Below are positions 8,461 through 18,287 of a stretch of 64,000 bases of DNA, one piece after another. Source of the DNA: Alistipes onderdonkii (GTDB lineage Bacteria > Bacteroidota > Bacteroidia > Bacteroidales > Rikenellaceae); the NCBI RefSeq assembly GCF_025145285.1, contig NZ_CP102251.1, forward strand, positions 1,364,001-1,428,000. The letters run 5' to 3'. The position numbers and the translations under genes were made by a program. The notes under the pieces were generated by a model. It had not been told where the DNA came from and ran no database searches. It saw nothing but the letters and a program-made list of their open reading frames with translations. Position 1 is the stretch's first letter. Each line of letters begins with the position of its first letter.

Positions 8461-9747
8461 CTATTCCGCCTCGGCCCTGTCGAGCGCCCGGATGATGTTC
8501 CGGGAGATCCCGATCGAGACGAGCTGGATGATTCCGATGATGAGCAGCGCATAGCGGATCGCAAAGGTATCCGACAGGCAGATCGTCAGGACGATGAACA
8601 GCCCGCATCCGAAGAAACGGCCGAGGTAGAGAGCGAATTCGTGGACGAAAATATAGGCGTAGGAGTTGCGGTTCTCCTTCCGGCTCACGTAGTCGATGAC
8701 CCGCAGCTGGATCGGGAAATAGCCCAGATCCATCAGCGGGCGCCCCATCACCAGGCACAGCATGAATACGATCGCGCCCGTCGCCGAATAGAGCACGGCG
8801 TTGAACGCCCCGCCCAGTGCGAAGAGCAGCAGGCCCGAGGAGAAGATCAGCACCCGGTGCCTGGCCGAAGCGAAGCGCCCCAGCAGGTAGAGCAGCACGG
8901 CCGAAACGATGGCGCTGACCGATTGCAGCGTCCCGAGCGTGGATTCGTTCCCGACGAGCGTCATGACCAGCATCGACGGCGCCGTGACGATGTATCCCTG
9001 GGCGATCCCCTTCAGGACGGCAAGGCGCATCATCCTGTTCCACAGCACATCGAAGCGCAGATAGATGAACCGCTCCTTCGGGGGATTGGAGAACCTGCCG
9101 CGGAATACGACGGCCGAGGCGATGATCGTAAGCACGAAAACGAAGAGGGTCACCAGTTTATAGGCCAGGTTGATATTTCCCCCGAGCCAGTTGTGGTCGG
9201 CCGTGGCGCCCAGAAACGCCCCGATCATACCGGGTACGACGACCCCGGCGACGGTGTTGAAAAAACTTTCCAGACCGTAGTAATAGTTGCGGTTGCCGTC
9301 GTCGGTGGAATTCAGGGCGAGGAAATCGCGGTTGGCCCAGAAAAATCCGTACGAAAGCCCCATGATAAGCCCCGCCACGACGATCCCGGCCAGGTCGAGC
9401 GTTTCGAGCGACATCATCACGGCCATCGAAACGCCGCTCAGCAGCATCCCGAACGAATAGAGGTGCGAAATCCGGATGCGGCGCATGAGAAAGCCGTTCA
9501 CCAGGAAGGTGAGCGGGATGCCCGTGTAGACGGCCAGCTGGTAGCCCACCACATACGCCAGCTCCGAGCTGTTGCGCATGATGTAGGTGCCGACGAAAAG
9601 TTCCACGACGGGGAGGACGAACGCATACAGCATGTTCGTCAGCAGGAGTATCCGCATGTTGAACGGATAGGTTCCGAAATGCCGGATTTCCGAGAAAGCC
9701 TTGCTGAAAATGCCGTTGCCCGAGGTCGAGACGGTTGTTTCTTTCAT
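8461..9747 (-). CDS. MFS-type inner-membrane transporter
   Basis: 428 residues, with about twelve hydrophobic segments spread over the whole length and short charged loops, such as the cytoplasmic-type loop GRFSNPPKERFIYLRFD between the two halves. It has no signal peptide. The pattern fits a major facilitator superfamily sugar or oligosaccharide importer of the kind found in Bacteroidota polysaccharide loci, which takes periplasmic products into the cytoplasm. It sits directly downstream of the HTCS regulator and upstream of the sulfatase, all on the minus strand, and has its own promoter-like sequence. The substrate is not predictable; mannose or a mannose-containing disaccharide would fit the surrounding GH92 and GH130 genes. 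Confidence 0.85.
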   Translation of the reverse strand: MKETTVSTSGNGIFSKAFSEIRHFGTYPFNMRILLLTNMLYAFVLPVVELFVGTYIMRNSSELAYVVGYQLAVYTGIPLTFLVNGFLMRRIRISHLYSFGMLLSGVSMAVMMSLETLDLAGIVVAGLIMGLSYGFFWANRDFLALNSTDDGNRNYYYGLESFFNTVAGVVVPGMIGAFLGATADHNWLGGNINLAYKLVTLFVFVLTIIASAVVFRGRFSNPPKERFIYLRFDVLWNRMMRLAVLKGIAQGYIVTAPSMLVMTLVGNESTLGTLQSVSAIVSAVLLYLLGRFASARHRVLIFSSGLLLFALGGAFNAVLYSATGAIVFMLCLVMGRPLMDLGYFPIQLRVIDYVSRKENRNSYAYIFVHEFALYLGRFFGCGLFIVLTICLSDTFAIRYALLIIGIIQLVSIGISRNIIRALDRAEAE

Positions 9748-9770
9748 GTCAGTAGTTTAGTATTGCCCTA

Positions 9771-9805
9771 CAAAAATAAGCCCCCGGGGGCGTTGCAAGG
9801 TATAC
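9771..9805 (-). promoter_or_regulatory. Promoter of the MFS gene with GTATAC box
   Basis: On the minus strand TATTTTTG (9771-9778) matches the Bacteroidota -7 consensus TAnnTTTG. The palindrome GTATAC (9800-9805) lies exactly 21 bp upstream, where the -33 element would be. The same arrangement with the same 21-bp spacing precedes the GH130 gene. Confidence 0.6.
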
Positions 9806-9855
9806 TATTGTAACCGAAACGTATCTTCACGCGGGAAAACGGCGCTTTTGCCCGC

Positions 9856-12800
9856 TCAGCGCTCTTTTTCGCGCATCTCCTTGGGCGACATGTGGTATAT
9901 TTTGGCGAACTCGCGGTAGAAGTAGGACTTGTTGTTGAAACCCGAGCAGAACATGATTTCCTGGATGGTCATATTGGTCGTCCGGAGCAGGTGCGTCGCA
10001 TGGCTGATCTTCACCGAGCGGATATATTCGCTCGGCGTCATCTGCGTGATCTCGCGGATCTTGCGGTAGAGGCTCATGCGGCTCACGCACATCTTGTCGC
10101 ACAGGAAATTCAGCGACAGGTTCTCGTCGGTCATGTTCTCCTCGATGATCCCGGCCAGCTGTACGATGAACTTCTTGTCGTCGGCGTCGATCGTATTCCC
10201 CTCGTAGACGTCCGACGAGGAGATCACGGAATTGTAGTAATCCCTCAGCGAGAGGCGGTTGTTGAGTATCTGGTGTACGACGGCCAGCAGGTGCTTGGGA
10301 TGGAACGGCTTGGAGATATAGGCGTCGCCGCCCAGTTCGTAGCCACGGATTTCCTGTTCGACGTCGCTCTTGAAGGAGAGGAACACGAACGGAATATATT
10401 TGGTGATCTCGTTGCCCTTGAGGTATTTGAGCAATTCGAGCCCGTCCACGTTCGGCATGCTGACATCGCTGATAATCAGGTCGGGGCGCTTGTGTTTGAG
10501 TATCTCGATGGCCTCCGTCCCGTCGGCGGCCTGGATGACGGAATATTCGTCGGAGAGTATCTCGGCGATCAGGTCGCGGATCTGCTTTTCGTCGTCCACC
10601 ACCAGGATCGAGGCCCCCGCGGCACGCGACTCTCGGGCCTGCCCCGTCCGCATGTCCTCGACGTCGGGCAGCGGATAATCGGGCACGCTCTTCTGTTCGG
10701 GTTCGGTCACCAGGTCGCGGCTCACCTCGGGCAACGACAGGGTGAAGGTGGTATATTCGCCGGGGTTGCTGCTCACCGTGATATTTCCCGACAGCATGTC
10801 GGCCAGGCTCTTGGCGAGCGCCAGCCCGATGCCGTTGCGCATGACCTTGCCCTCGTTGGCCTGCCGTTCGAAATTGTCGAGTATCTCGAAGCGGTTGAAG
10901 ACATTGCCGATGTCCTCGGGCTTGATGCCCTTGCCCGAGTTCCTGACCCTCACGGTCGTACGGCCGGCCTCCACCCGCAGCTCGATGCTGATGAATCCGC
11001 CTGCGGGCGTATATTTATAGGCATTGGAAACCAGGTTGTAAAGAATCTTCTCCAGCGCCCCCTGGTCGCTCACGAGGATGACCTCCTGCGCCGGGAAGTC
11101 GATGCGCAGGTCGATGCGCCGCTGCTCGTTGACCTCGTTGAAATTGTCGGTGATGGTCGAAATCAGCTCCGTGACGTTGACCAGCACGTACCGGGGCGTG
11201 TAATGCCCGGTCTCGACCCGCCGGAACTCCATCAACTCGCCGATCAGGCGCTGCATACGCGCCGCATTGTTCTTCACGATGCGGACATGCTTGGCGACGT
11301 CGGGCGCGAGGCTGTAACTGTTGAGCAACTGCTCGCCCGAACCGTAGATCAGCGTCAAAGGGGTGCAGAACTCGTGGGCGATGCTGGTGAAAAAGCGGAG
11401 TTTGGCCTCGTAGTTGTCGCTCTGCTGCTGCCGGCTCATCGACTCCATCAGCAGCCTGCGCCGCTGCTCGATCCGGTCGTTGACCACGAACCAGACGACG
11501 TACAGCACCACGAACGAGAGCAGCAGGTAGACCATATAGGCCCACACCGTGTTCCACCACGGCGGACGCACCCGGATATGCAGCGAAGCGGTATTGCCGC
11601 TCCAGATTTTGTCGCCGTTGGTACAGCGCACGTAGAATTCATAGGCTCCGGGCGGCACGTTGGTGAAGACCGCCGTGTTGTCGGTGCCGATATTCACCCA
11701 GTCGTCGTTGAACCCCTTGAGGATGTAGGCGTATTCGCAGTTGCCGTTGCGGATGTATTCCAGCGCGGAGAACTGGATGCTGAAAAAGTTTTCGCTGTGC
11801 GACAGGACGATCTCGCGGTCGGCACGGAATCCGGGCACGGGCGTCTGCTTGATCAGGAAATTGTTGAGCTGCACGGCCGGGGCGTACGTCCGCACGCGGA
11901 TGTCGCGGGGATCGAACCGGTTGAACCCGGCCACTCCGCCGAAGTACATCCTGCCGTCGCGCGAACGGTAATAGGCACCGTCGGAAAATTCGTTGCTCTG
12001 CAACTCCTCGTTGTTGTAATAGCTGATTATCCGGTTGTCGCCGGGGTTCAGCTGCGCCAGCCCCTTGTTGGTGCTGAGCCAAAGGTTGCCCGAGTCGTCC
12101 TCCAGGATACCGTGGATGGTGTTGTTCGGCAGCCCGTCCTTTTCGATATACCAGCGGAAACCGCCCCGTCCCCCTGCGGTGGGGCTGAGCCGGTTCAGAC
12201 CGTAGCTCGTCCCGATCCAGAGCGTCGAGTCGCGCCCGGCGTAGAGCGACAGGATGTCGTTGCTGCTGATCGGATAATCGCCCGAGGAGGTCGTGTAATG
12301 GGTAAACTTGCCGCTGCGGGTGTCGAAGAGGTTCAATCCGCCGCCGCGCGTTCCGACCCACAGCTTTCCGCCGCCGGCCGGGACGATCGCGAACACCGTA
12401 TTGTTGCTCAGCGAGGTGGCGTCCTTCTTGTCGTTGACATAGACCCGCTGCCGCCTGATTTCGTAACGCCCGCCCGACTCGGCCAGCTGCAGCCCGATCA
12501 GCCCGTAGCCGTTCGTCCCGAGCCACACGCAGCCGTCCGACGGATCGCGGTAAATCGCATACACCGAACCGAAATAGGTGCCCGGGACAGGTTTGATGGA
12601 CGAGATGCGCCCCGTGGCACACGAAAGCACATCGAGCCCGGCGCCGTCGTGCCCGATGAACAGGTCGTCGCCGAATCCCCCGGCGAGGGCGTAGACGGAA
12701 TTATTACCCAGTCCCCCGGATACGTCGTAGACCGCGCCCCGGCTCCCGTCGGGACGCAACATGCCGATCCCGTTGCCTTTCGTGGCGACATAGACGTTCC

Positions 12801-13876
12801 CGCGGCTGTCCTCGCAGAAGGCGCGCACGGGGCAGTTCCTGTCGCCGAAAATCCGGCTGTTGGGAATCTTGTCGAACTGGATGCCGTCGTTGTATACCTG
12901 GAAAACGCCCTGCCCGTCGCTGCCGACCCACAGGATGTCCTGGCTGCCGTAGCAGAGCGAAAGGATGTTGATGTCGGGCATTTGCGACATCCGGTGGAAC
13001 GTCCGCCCGGGCATGTCGCAGACATACATGTCCGGCGCCCCGGTCGCTATCAGCAGGTAATCGTCGCCGTATTGGGCGACAGCGCGTATCTCACGGGCCG
13101 GGGGGGGGGAATTTGCCCACCGCCGCCAGCTCCCCGTCGCGGCGTTCGTAGCGGTAAATTTCCGCATCGGCCGTAACCAGGTAGAGCGCCGTCCGGCTGT
13201 CGAACACCGACTTGACCCCGCCTTCGGGGAAGAGCCCGACCTTTTCCCGCACCTCCATGCTCCCCGCCGCGGACAGCCCGTAACGAATCCGAACCAGCTC
13301 CTCCTGCACGGTATGCAGCAACAGGGTATTCTGTCCGCCGTAGTAAACGGCACGTATCTCCGAAGAGTTGAACTGCGGGACATTGAGTGCCGAAAGCCGG
13401 CCCAGCGCCTTGTCGTAGCAGGCGATGCCCCACCCCGTGGCGGCGCAGAAAATTGTGCCGTCGGCCGCGGCCGCGACCGAGAATACCTGCTCGGCCGTGG
13501 GGCCGTTGTCCTCGTAGCCGGGGTAGAAGCGTTCGATGCGGTCGTTTTCCACGTCGATGCGGTTGATCCCGTAGTCGGTGGCGACCCAGAGGATGCCCTT
13601 CGCCTCCTCGACGATGTTGCGGATGACGTTGTTCGAAATCGTATTCGCATTGTCCGGCGCGAACTTGTAAGTCCTGAAGCCGTAACCGTTGTAGGCATTC
13701 AGGCCGTCCCATGTCCCGAACCACATCATCAGGGTCGAATCCTGATAGATGCAGTTGACCGAACTGTTCGACAACCCGTCCGCGCTGGTCAGCGTATCGT
13801 ACTTGAGGGAGGCCACGGCGGAAGGCATGGCAACCCAAACCGCCGCCAGCAACAGGAAAATCAACTTTTTCGACAT
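9856..13876 (-). pseudogene. Hybrid two-component system regulator (HTCS), frameshifted at a 10-C tract
   Basis: The N-terminal part (13876 to about 13100) has a signal peptide (MSKKLIFLLLAAVWVAMPSAVA) and beta-propeller repeats (MMWFGTWDGLNAY, ILWVATDYGINR). At a run of ten C on the coding strand the frame goes to a stop (TGA at 13091), while the rest continues in another frame from AREIRAV. Nine C would restore one 1339-residue protein, the usual HTCS length. Domains in order: periplasmic two-component propeller and Y_Y_Y domain, a TM segment (VWAYMVYLLLSFVVLYVVWF), a histidine kinase with His834 in IAHEFCTPLTLI (Cys where Arg is usual), an ATPase domain, a receiver with Asp1137 in LIISDVSMPNVDG, and a C-terminal AraC-type HTH. 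It would sense a glycan fragment in the periplasm and activate the neighbouring SusC/D and enzyme genes. The shift may be a sequencing error, a phase-OFF state or true inactivation. Confidence 0.9.
13100..13109. repeat. Homopolymer of ten G (C on the coding strand) inside HTCS
   Basis: Ten consecutive G on the plus strand. The tract lies at about codon 256 of the HTCS gene and is the exact point where the reading frame breaks; one base fewer restores it. Confidence 0.95.
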
Positions 13877-13895
13877 AACGCTTCGCATGTTGTTA

Positions 13896-13925
13896 CAAAG
13901 ATATGTTTTTATCCGGAACCGCAAA
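13896..13925 (-). promoter_or_regulatory. Promoter of the HTCS gene
   Basis: The minus strand reads TTTG (-33), 18 bp, then TATCTTTG (-7, consensus TAnnTTTG). The -7 box is 19 bp before the ATG at 13876, which is why that start is preferred over the ATG at 13888. Confidence 0.65.
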
Positions 13926-13963
13926 ATCACGCGGCAGGCCGTTTCCCGAAAAAAGCGGGAAGC

Positions 13964-14025
13964 CGGGGCGGATCATCCGCCCCGCCACAGAACGGGAAAG
14001 CCATGGCAGGGCGCGCCCTGCCATG
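13964..14025. repeat. Two strong inverted repeats between the esterase and HTCS genes
   Basis: CGGGGCGGA/TCCGCCCCG with a 3-nt loop (13964-13984) and a perfect 24-bp palindrome centred on GCGC (14002-14025) lie in the 226-bp gap after the esterase stop at 14103 on the minus strand. A weaker third hairpin (TTTCCCG...CGGGAA) lies near 13941. They probably form RNA hairpins that end or protect the upstream operon transcript; no U-run is seen. Confidence 0.5.
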
Positions 14026-14102
14026 ACCCTGCGGATGTTCCGTCCGCGCAGTCCGCCTCCCTGCAGGCCGAATCCGGCCCGGAAACGGGGCGGACGGTTT
14101 CC

Positions 14103-16082
14103 TTAATAGCGTTTCGCGCCGTCCGTCCAGTCGTCGGTGCGGAACGGCCCGGCCGGAAGCCCGGCGCCGTTGCTGAGGTTGCAGACCGGGTTGTTGGCCC
14201 AGGCATAGCGCACCCCGACAGGGAAACGCACCCCGTCCGAAGAGACGACGACCGTATTGCCTTCGATGACGGCCTTGGCGGCATGGAACTTATGGTCGGG
14301 GCCGGCGATATAGAACCCCCTGACGGGGCCGCCGTCGGAGGTCTTGAGCCCCTTGTCCGTGTGCGAAAAGTCGATGCGGATCGTGTTCCCCTCGATGCGG
14401 TAACCCTCGTATACGGGCCCCGAATAGGGAATCTGCTCACCATAGGTCAATGCCCGTGCCACGAGCGAGAGGCGCCGGCCGACCGCCGGTTTGTTTTTCG
14501 GATGGAGGTCGTCGCCGTCACCGACGTCGATGCACACGGCCAGCCCCGTGTTCTCGAGGCGGAGCGCGTGTTTCTGCGCCTCGCGCAACTCGGCCCACTC
14601 CGACTCCTCGGGGCCTTCCTGTGCCTTCATGTAGTTGGGAAGCTGCACGATATAGAAGGGGAAGGCATACCCCCAGTGCTGCCGCCAGTCATGGATCATC
14701 AGCGGCAGCAGGTCGCGGTACTGCGCCGCGCGCGCCACGTTGGCCTCGCCCTGGTACCAGATGGCGCCGCGGATGGCATAGTCCACGAGCGGGTGGATCA
14801 TCGCATTGAAGAGGAACGTCGGGTAGTTGGGTTCGGTGGCGGTGTTGACCGGCATGTCGGGGGCGTCGCCCAGGCCCATCGAGACCTTGTATTTCCATTG
14901 CCCGGCCAGCGGGAGTTTCTCCGAGTCCGATTTGGCGAGGGCGATGCTGTTCGCATCGCCGAAGATGCCGCCCTTGCCGCCCGTATCCATCACACGCACG
15001 GCTACGGTCGCCTTGCCGGCCTTGACCAGCGACGCGGGAATCTTATAGCTCCGGAAAGCCATGCAGCCCTCGGTATGCCCCACTTCGACGCCGTTGAAAT
15101 AGGTGAAATCGTTGTCGTCTATAGCCGCAAGCGTGAGCGTCAGCTCCTTACCGGCCCAGCCGGCCGGGATCTCGACGTCCCTGCGCACCCACATAAAGCC
15201 GCTGAACCCGTCGAGGCCCTGATCCTGCACGAACCCCGGAACCGCGATCTCGCCCCACGACGAATCGTCGAACGAACTCTCGGCCCACACCGCGCGGCCG
15301 TCCTCGAACGCCTTGTCGGCCTGCATCATCCGGAGGCGCCACTCGTCCATGTCGTCGTGGAACATCTTGTTACGCGCTTCCCGGGATTCGGGGATCTGCT
15401 TCACCTTCTCGACACGGGGACGGAAATAGGGCATCTCGGACAGCGCTTCGGCGCTCGTCCACGACTCGGCGTACGTCCCGCCCCAGCACGACTCGATCAA
15501 TCCGATGGGTATGCCCAGGTTTTTATAGAGCTCCTTGCCGAAGAAGTAACCCGTCGCCGAAAAGTCGGCGATGTTTTCGCCCGAGCACACCTGCCAGCCG
15601 CCGTGGCGAACCGAAGCCTCGTCGAGCGGCACCGGGCTGGTGGTGTTGTCGATATGCAGCAGGCGGATATTCCCGTAGGCATCGGCCTCCTTCATCTCCT
15701 GTTCGTAGTTCAGCACCCGGTCGGCAACGCGCATCTCCATGTTGGACTGCCCCGAACAGAGCCAGACCTCGCCGATCAATACGTTTTTCAGTTCGACGGG
15801 TTTGCCGTCCGAAACCGTGACGGTATAGGGGCCGCCGGCCACGGGGGTCGACACGCGCACCTCCCAGCCGCCCGATGCGGAGGCCGTCGCCGCGTAGGTC
15901 TTGCCGTCCCACGAGGTGGTGACTTTCACGGCCTTGCCGGGTTTGGCCCTGCCCCAGATTTTCACATCGCTCTGTTGCTGCAACACCATGTTGTCGGTGA
16001 AGATCGCCGGGAGCGTGACCTTGGCGGAGAGCTGCAGGGGCAGCACGGCCGCCAGCAGGAAAAGGGTTCGTTTGAGATTCAT
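14103..16082 (-). CDS. Sialate O-acetylesterase family protein with inserted beta-sandwich
   Basis: 659 residues with a signal peptide (MNLKRTLFLLAAVLPLQLSA). SASA-family signatures: LPAIFTDNMVLQQ at the mature N terminus, CSGQSNMEM (nucleophile Ser), ESCWGGTYAESW, WYQGEANV and DLHPKNK (catalytic Asp/His). Between the two halves of the esterase domain is a galactose-binding-like insert (AVWAESSFDDSSWGEIAVPG to AVRVMDTGGKGG). The family removes O-acetyl groups from sialic acids or other glycans in the periplasm. It ends a minus-strand run SusC-SusD-GH2-esterase-SGNH-esterase with 12-bp spacing to the previous gene, so it is part of that locus. Actual acyl specificity (sialate, xylan or mannan acetyl) is unknown. 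Confidence 0.9.
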   Translation of the reverse strand: MNLKRTLFLLAAVLPLQLSAKVTLPAIFTDNMVLQQQSDVKIWGRAKPGKAVKVTTSWDGKTYAATASASGGWEVRVSTPVAGGPYTVTVSDGKPVELKNVLIGEVWLCSGQSNMEMRVADRVLNYEQEMKEADAYGNIRLLHIDNTTSPVPLDEASVRHGGWQVCSGENIADFSATGYFFGKELYKNLGIPIGLIESCWGGTYAESWTSAEALSEMPYFRPRVEKVKQIPESREARNKMFHDDMDEWRLRMMQADKAFEDGRAVWAESSFDDSSWGEIAVPGFVQDQGLDGFSGFMWVRRDVEIPAGWAGKELTLTLAAIDDNDFTYFNGVEVGHTEGCMAFRSYKIPASLVKAGKATVAVRVMDTGGKGGIFGDANSIALAKSDSEKLPLAGQWKYKVSMGLGDAPDMPVNTATEPNYPTFLFNAMIHPLVDYAIRGAIWYQGEANVARAAQYRDLLPLMIHDWRQHWGYAFPFYIVQLPNYMKAQEGPEESEWAELREAQKHALRLENTGLAVCIDVGDGDDLHPKNKPAVGRRLSLVARALTYGEQIPYSGPVYEGYRIEGNTIRIDFSHTDKGLKTSDGGPVRGFYIAGPDHKFHAAKAVIEGNTVVVSSDGVRFPVGVRYAWANNPVCNLSNGAGLPAGPFRTDDWTDGAKRY

Positions 16083-16094
16083 GACAGCTTCGGA

Positions 16095-16814
16095 TTAGTA
16101 GACGAAATAGTTTTTGTCGGTACCGTTCACCTTGTTGATGGCCGGCACGATGATCTTCTCCATGACCTTATAGCCCTCGCCGTTGGGATGGCATCCCTCG
16201 GGCGAATATTCCGGGAGCATGGCGTTGTCCTTGTCGGCCATCGCCGAGAAATAGTCGACATACTCCACGCCCTCGGCCGAGTCCGCATACTTCCTGAGCA
16301 TCGCGTTGAGCTTAGGGATGATCTTCCCGGGCTCCACCTGCGGCCGCCAGTTGTAGCGCACGCACGGCGTGACGGAGCACAGCAGCACCTTTATCCCGTT
16401 GAAGCGCGCCAGCTCGCACATCGAAACGATGTTCTGGTAGGTATTTTCCAGGGCGATGTATCCGTTATTCATCGCAATGTCGTTCGTCCCGGCCATGATC
16501 GCCACGCACTGCGGGTGCAATTCGATCACGTCCTGGCGGAAGCGCACCAGCATTTCCGACGAGGTCTGCCCGCCGATGCCGCGTCCCAGGAAGTTGTTTT
16601 TCTGGAAGAACTCCGGGTGCTGGTTGAACCACCCCTCGGTGATGGAGTTGCCCATGAAAACCACGTCGGGGCGCACGTCGCCCAGCGTTTTGTTCACCTG
16701 GGCATAGGCCCTGAGCCCCGCCCAGTCCCGGTAGAGGAGGTCGGAATAGGCCTGGCCGAAAACAACGCCCGCCCCAAACAGGCAAAGCGCACATAACAAG
16801 ATCAGTTTTTTCAT
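16095..16814 (-). CDS. SGNH/GDSL hydrolase (lipase/acylhydrolase type)
   Basis: 239 residues with a signal peptide (MKKLILLCALCLFGAGVVFGQ). All SGNH blocks are present: VVFMGNSITEGW (Ser nucleophile), GRGIGGQTS, IMAGTNDIA, and GCHPNGEGY (Asp replaced in the usual DxxHP spacing, His present). The size is that of a single-domain enzyme. It sits between two sialate-O-acetylesterase-type genes with 12 and 31 bp gaps, so the operon encodes three esterases. It probably removes O-acyl groups from the same glycan; the substrate is not known. Confidence 0.88.
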   Translation of the reverse strand: MKKLILLCALCLFGAGVVFGQAYSDLLYRDWAGLRAYAQVNKTLGDVRPDVVFMGNSITEGWFNQHPEFFQKNNFLGRGIGGQTSSEMLVRFRQDVIELHPQCVAIMAGTNDIAMNNGYIALENTYQNIVSMCELARFNGIKVLLCSVTPCVRYNWRPQVEPGKIIPKLNAMLRKYADSAEGVEYVDYFSAMADKDNAMLPEYSPEGCHPNGEGYKVMEKIIVPAINKVNGTDKNYFVY

Positions 16815-16845
16815 TTCCGCAAAATATTAGATCGGTTCCACAAAG

Positions 16846-18279
16846 TTAAAAATTATCCGTCCGGAACGGCACTACGGGCTGCCCGAAGGCATCCCACAGG
16901 CAGCCGACGCTGCAATTCTTGAAATTATAGCGCAGGTACACGGGGCTGCCCACGTCGTAGTTCGAGACATAGAGCACCGTGGGGTCGGGGCGCCGGCGCA
17001 CGGCCTTCGCGGGGCGGAACACCCCGTCGCTGCCGGCCAGTTCGAAGCCCTCGATCTCGCCCTTGACGAGGAACCCGCAGTCGCTGCCGTCGAAATGCAC
17101 CCTCACGACACCGCCTTCGAGCACCTCCATCGACCTGAACCGCGGCCCGATGGTCTTGACCGCATCGCCGTAGCCGTAGTCCCGGCTCAGCGCCCAATAG
17201 GCCAGACGCCGCGCGATGGGCTCCTTCTGGCTGGGATGCACGTTCCACGTCTCGTAGTCGTAGACCAGGTCGTTGGTGCAAACCATACCCACGTTGTCGG
17301 TCATGTCCATCACCCGCGCCTGCTGCTCGCGCACCAGCGCCTCGTTCACGTTCTGCTCGCCGTCCTCATGGGGTGCGATCTCGACGTAGTAGAACGGCTT
17401 GCGTTCGCCGCCCCACAACTCCCGCCAGTGGTCGATCATCGCCACCATCTTGTCGGCGTAACAGGTGCTGCGCCCGACATTCGAGCAGCCCTGATACCAG
17501 CAGAACCCCTTGATCGCAAAGTTATGCAACGGGTAAATCATCCCGTTGTAAAGGATTTCGACCGTATTCATGCCGCTCTGCCCCTCGCGCGTGGCGACCG
17601 ACGCCGGGTCGAAATCGGCGAACCCGCGTTGCAGCGACGCCGGGAACCACGCTTCGATCCACGTGCCGCCGCAACTGCTGTTGATGATCCCCACGGGGAC
17701 GTTCAGCGCCCGGCGGAGGTTGCGGCCGAACAGGTAGCCGATGGCGCTGAAGGTCTTGACGCTCCCGGGCGAGGCTTCGCACCAGGCACCCGTCACATCC
17801 TCCCGGGGACGAAGCCCGCCGTCGATTTTCACCGAGAAGAGCCGCACGTCGGGGTACTGCGCACTTTCGGCGATGATCTCCTGCGCATGTTCGATCGGGC
17901 AGTCGCGGCCTCCCTGCACGGGGATCTCCATGTTGGACTGCCCCGAGCAGAGCCACACCTCGCCGATGAGGATATTCTTCAGCACGACGGGTTCGCCGTC
18001 GCCGTCGCCCAGGGCGATGCTGCGCGGCTCGAACGAGGCGGCCGGGGTTGCGACCGTCACGCACCAGCGTCCTTTCTTGTCGGCCTGCGTCCGTACGGCG
18101 CCGCACCACGAGGGGGCGACGCTGACTTCGGCCTCGGGCGCCGCCCAGCCCCAGAGCTTCACTTCGCAGGACTGTTGCAGCACCATGTTGTCGCCCACGA
18201 TGGCGGGCAGCTTGATTTTCGCTTCGGACGGCGCCCATGCCGCGCACAGCAGGAGCGCCAGCGCACAAAACCTTTTCAT
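16846..18279 (-). CDS. Sialate O-acetylesterase family protein
   Basis: 477 residues from the ATG at 18279, which gives a good signal peptide (MKRFCALALLLCAAWAPSEA); a TTG at 18291 overlapping the previous stop is possible but less likely. Signatures: LPAIVGDNMVLQQS, CSGQSNMEIP (nucleophile), NSSCGGTWIEAW, CWYQGCSNV and DYETWNVHPSQK with the catalytic His. It lacks the beta-sandwich insert of the neighbouring 659-residue paralogue and therefore probably has different specificity. The gene starts 8 bp after the GH2 stop, so the two are surely cotranscribed. The role is glycan O-deacetylation in the periplasm. Confidence 0.9.
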   Translation of the reverse strand: MKRFCALALLLCAAWAPSEAKIKLPAIVGDNMVLQQSCEVKLWGWAAPEAEVSVAPSWCGAVRTQADKKGRWCVTVATPAASFEPRSIALGDGDGEPVVLKNILIGEVWLCSGQSNMEIPVQGGRDCPIEHAQEIIAESAQYPDVRLFSVKIDGGLRPREDVTGAWCEASPGSVKTFSAIGYLFGRNLRRALNVPVGIINSSCGGTWIEAWFPASLQRGFADFDPASVATREGQSGMNTVEILYNGMIYPLHNFAIKGFCWYQGCSNVGRSTCYADKMVAMIDHWRELWGGERKPFYYVEIAPHEDGEQNVNEALVREQQARVMDMTDNVGMVCTNDLVYDYETWNVHPSQKEPIARRLAYWALSRDYGYGDAVKTIGPRFRSMEVLEGGVVRVHFDGSDCGFLVKGEIEGFELAGSDGVFRPAKAVRRRPDPTVLYVSNYDVGSPVYLRYNFKNCSVGCLWDAFGQPVVPFRTDNF

Positions 18280-18287
18280 ACCCGCAA

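Noticed and set aside
9856..13698. Reading the HTCS as one gene starting at 13698
   Set aside because: The first ~200 residues in that frame are Ser/Arg/Thr-rich nonsense, whereas the other frame encodes a signal peptide and propeller repeats. The break is at the C tract.
14002..14025. The 24-bp palindrome as a site-specific recombination or operator site
   Set aside because: It lies directly beyond an operon end together with two other hairpins and does not recur elsewhere in the window, so an RNA hairpin is the simpler reading.
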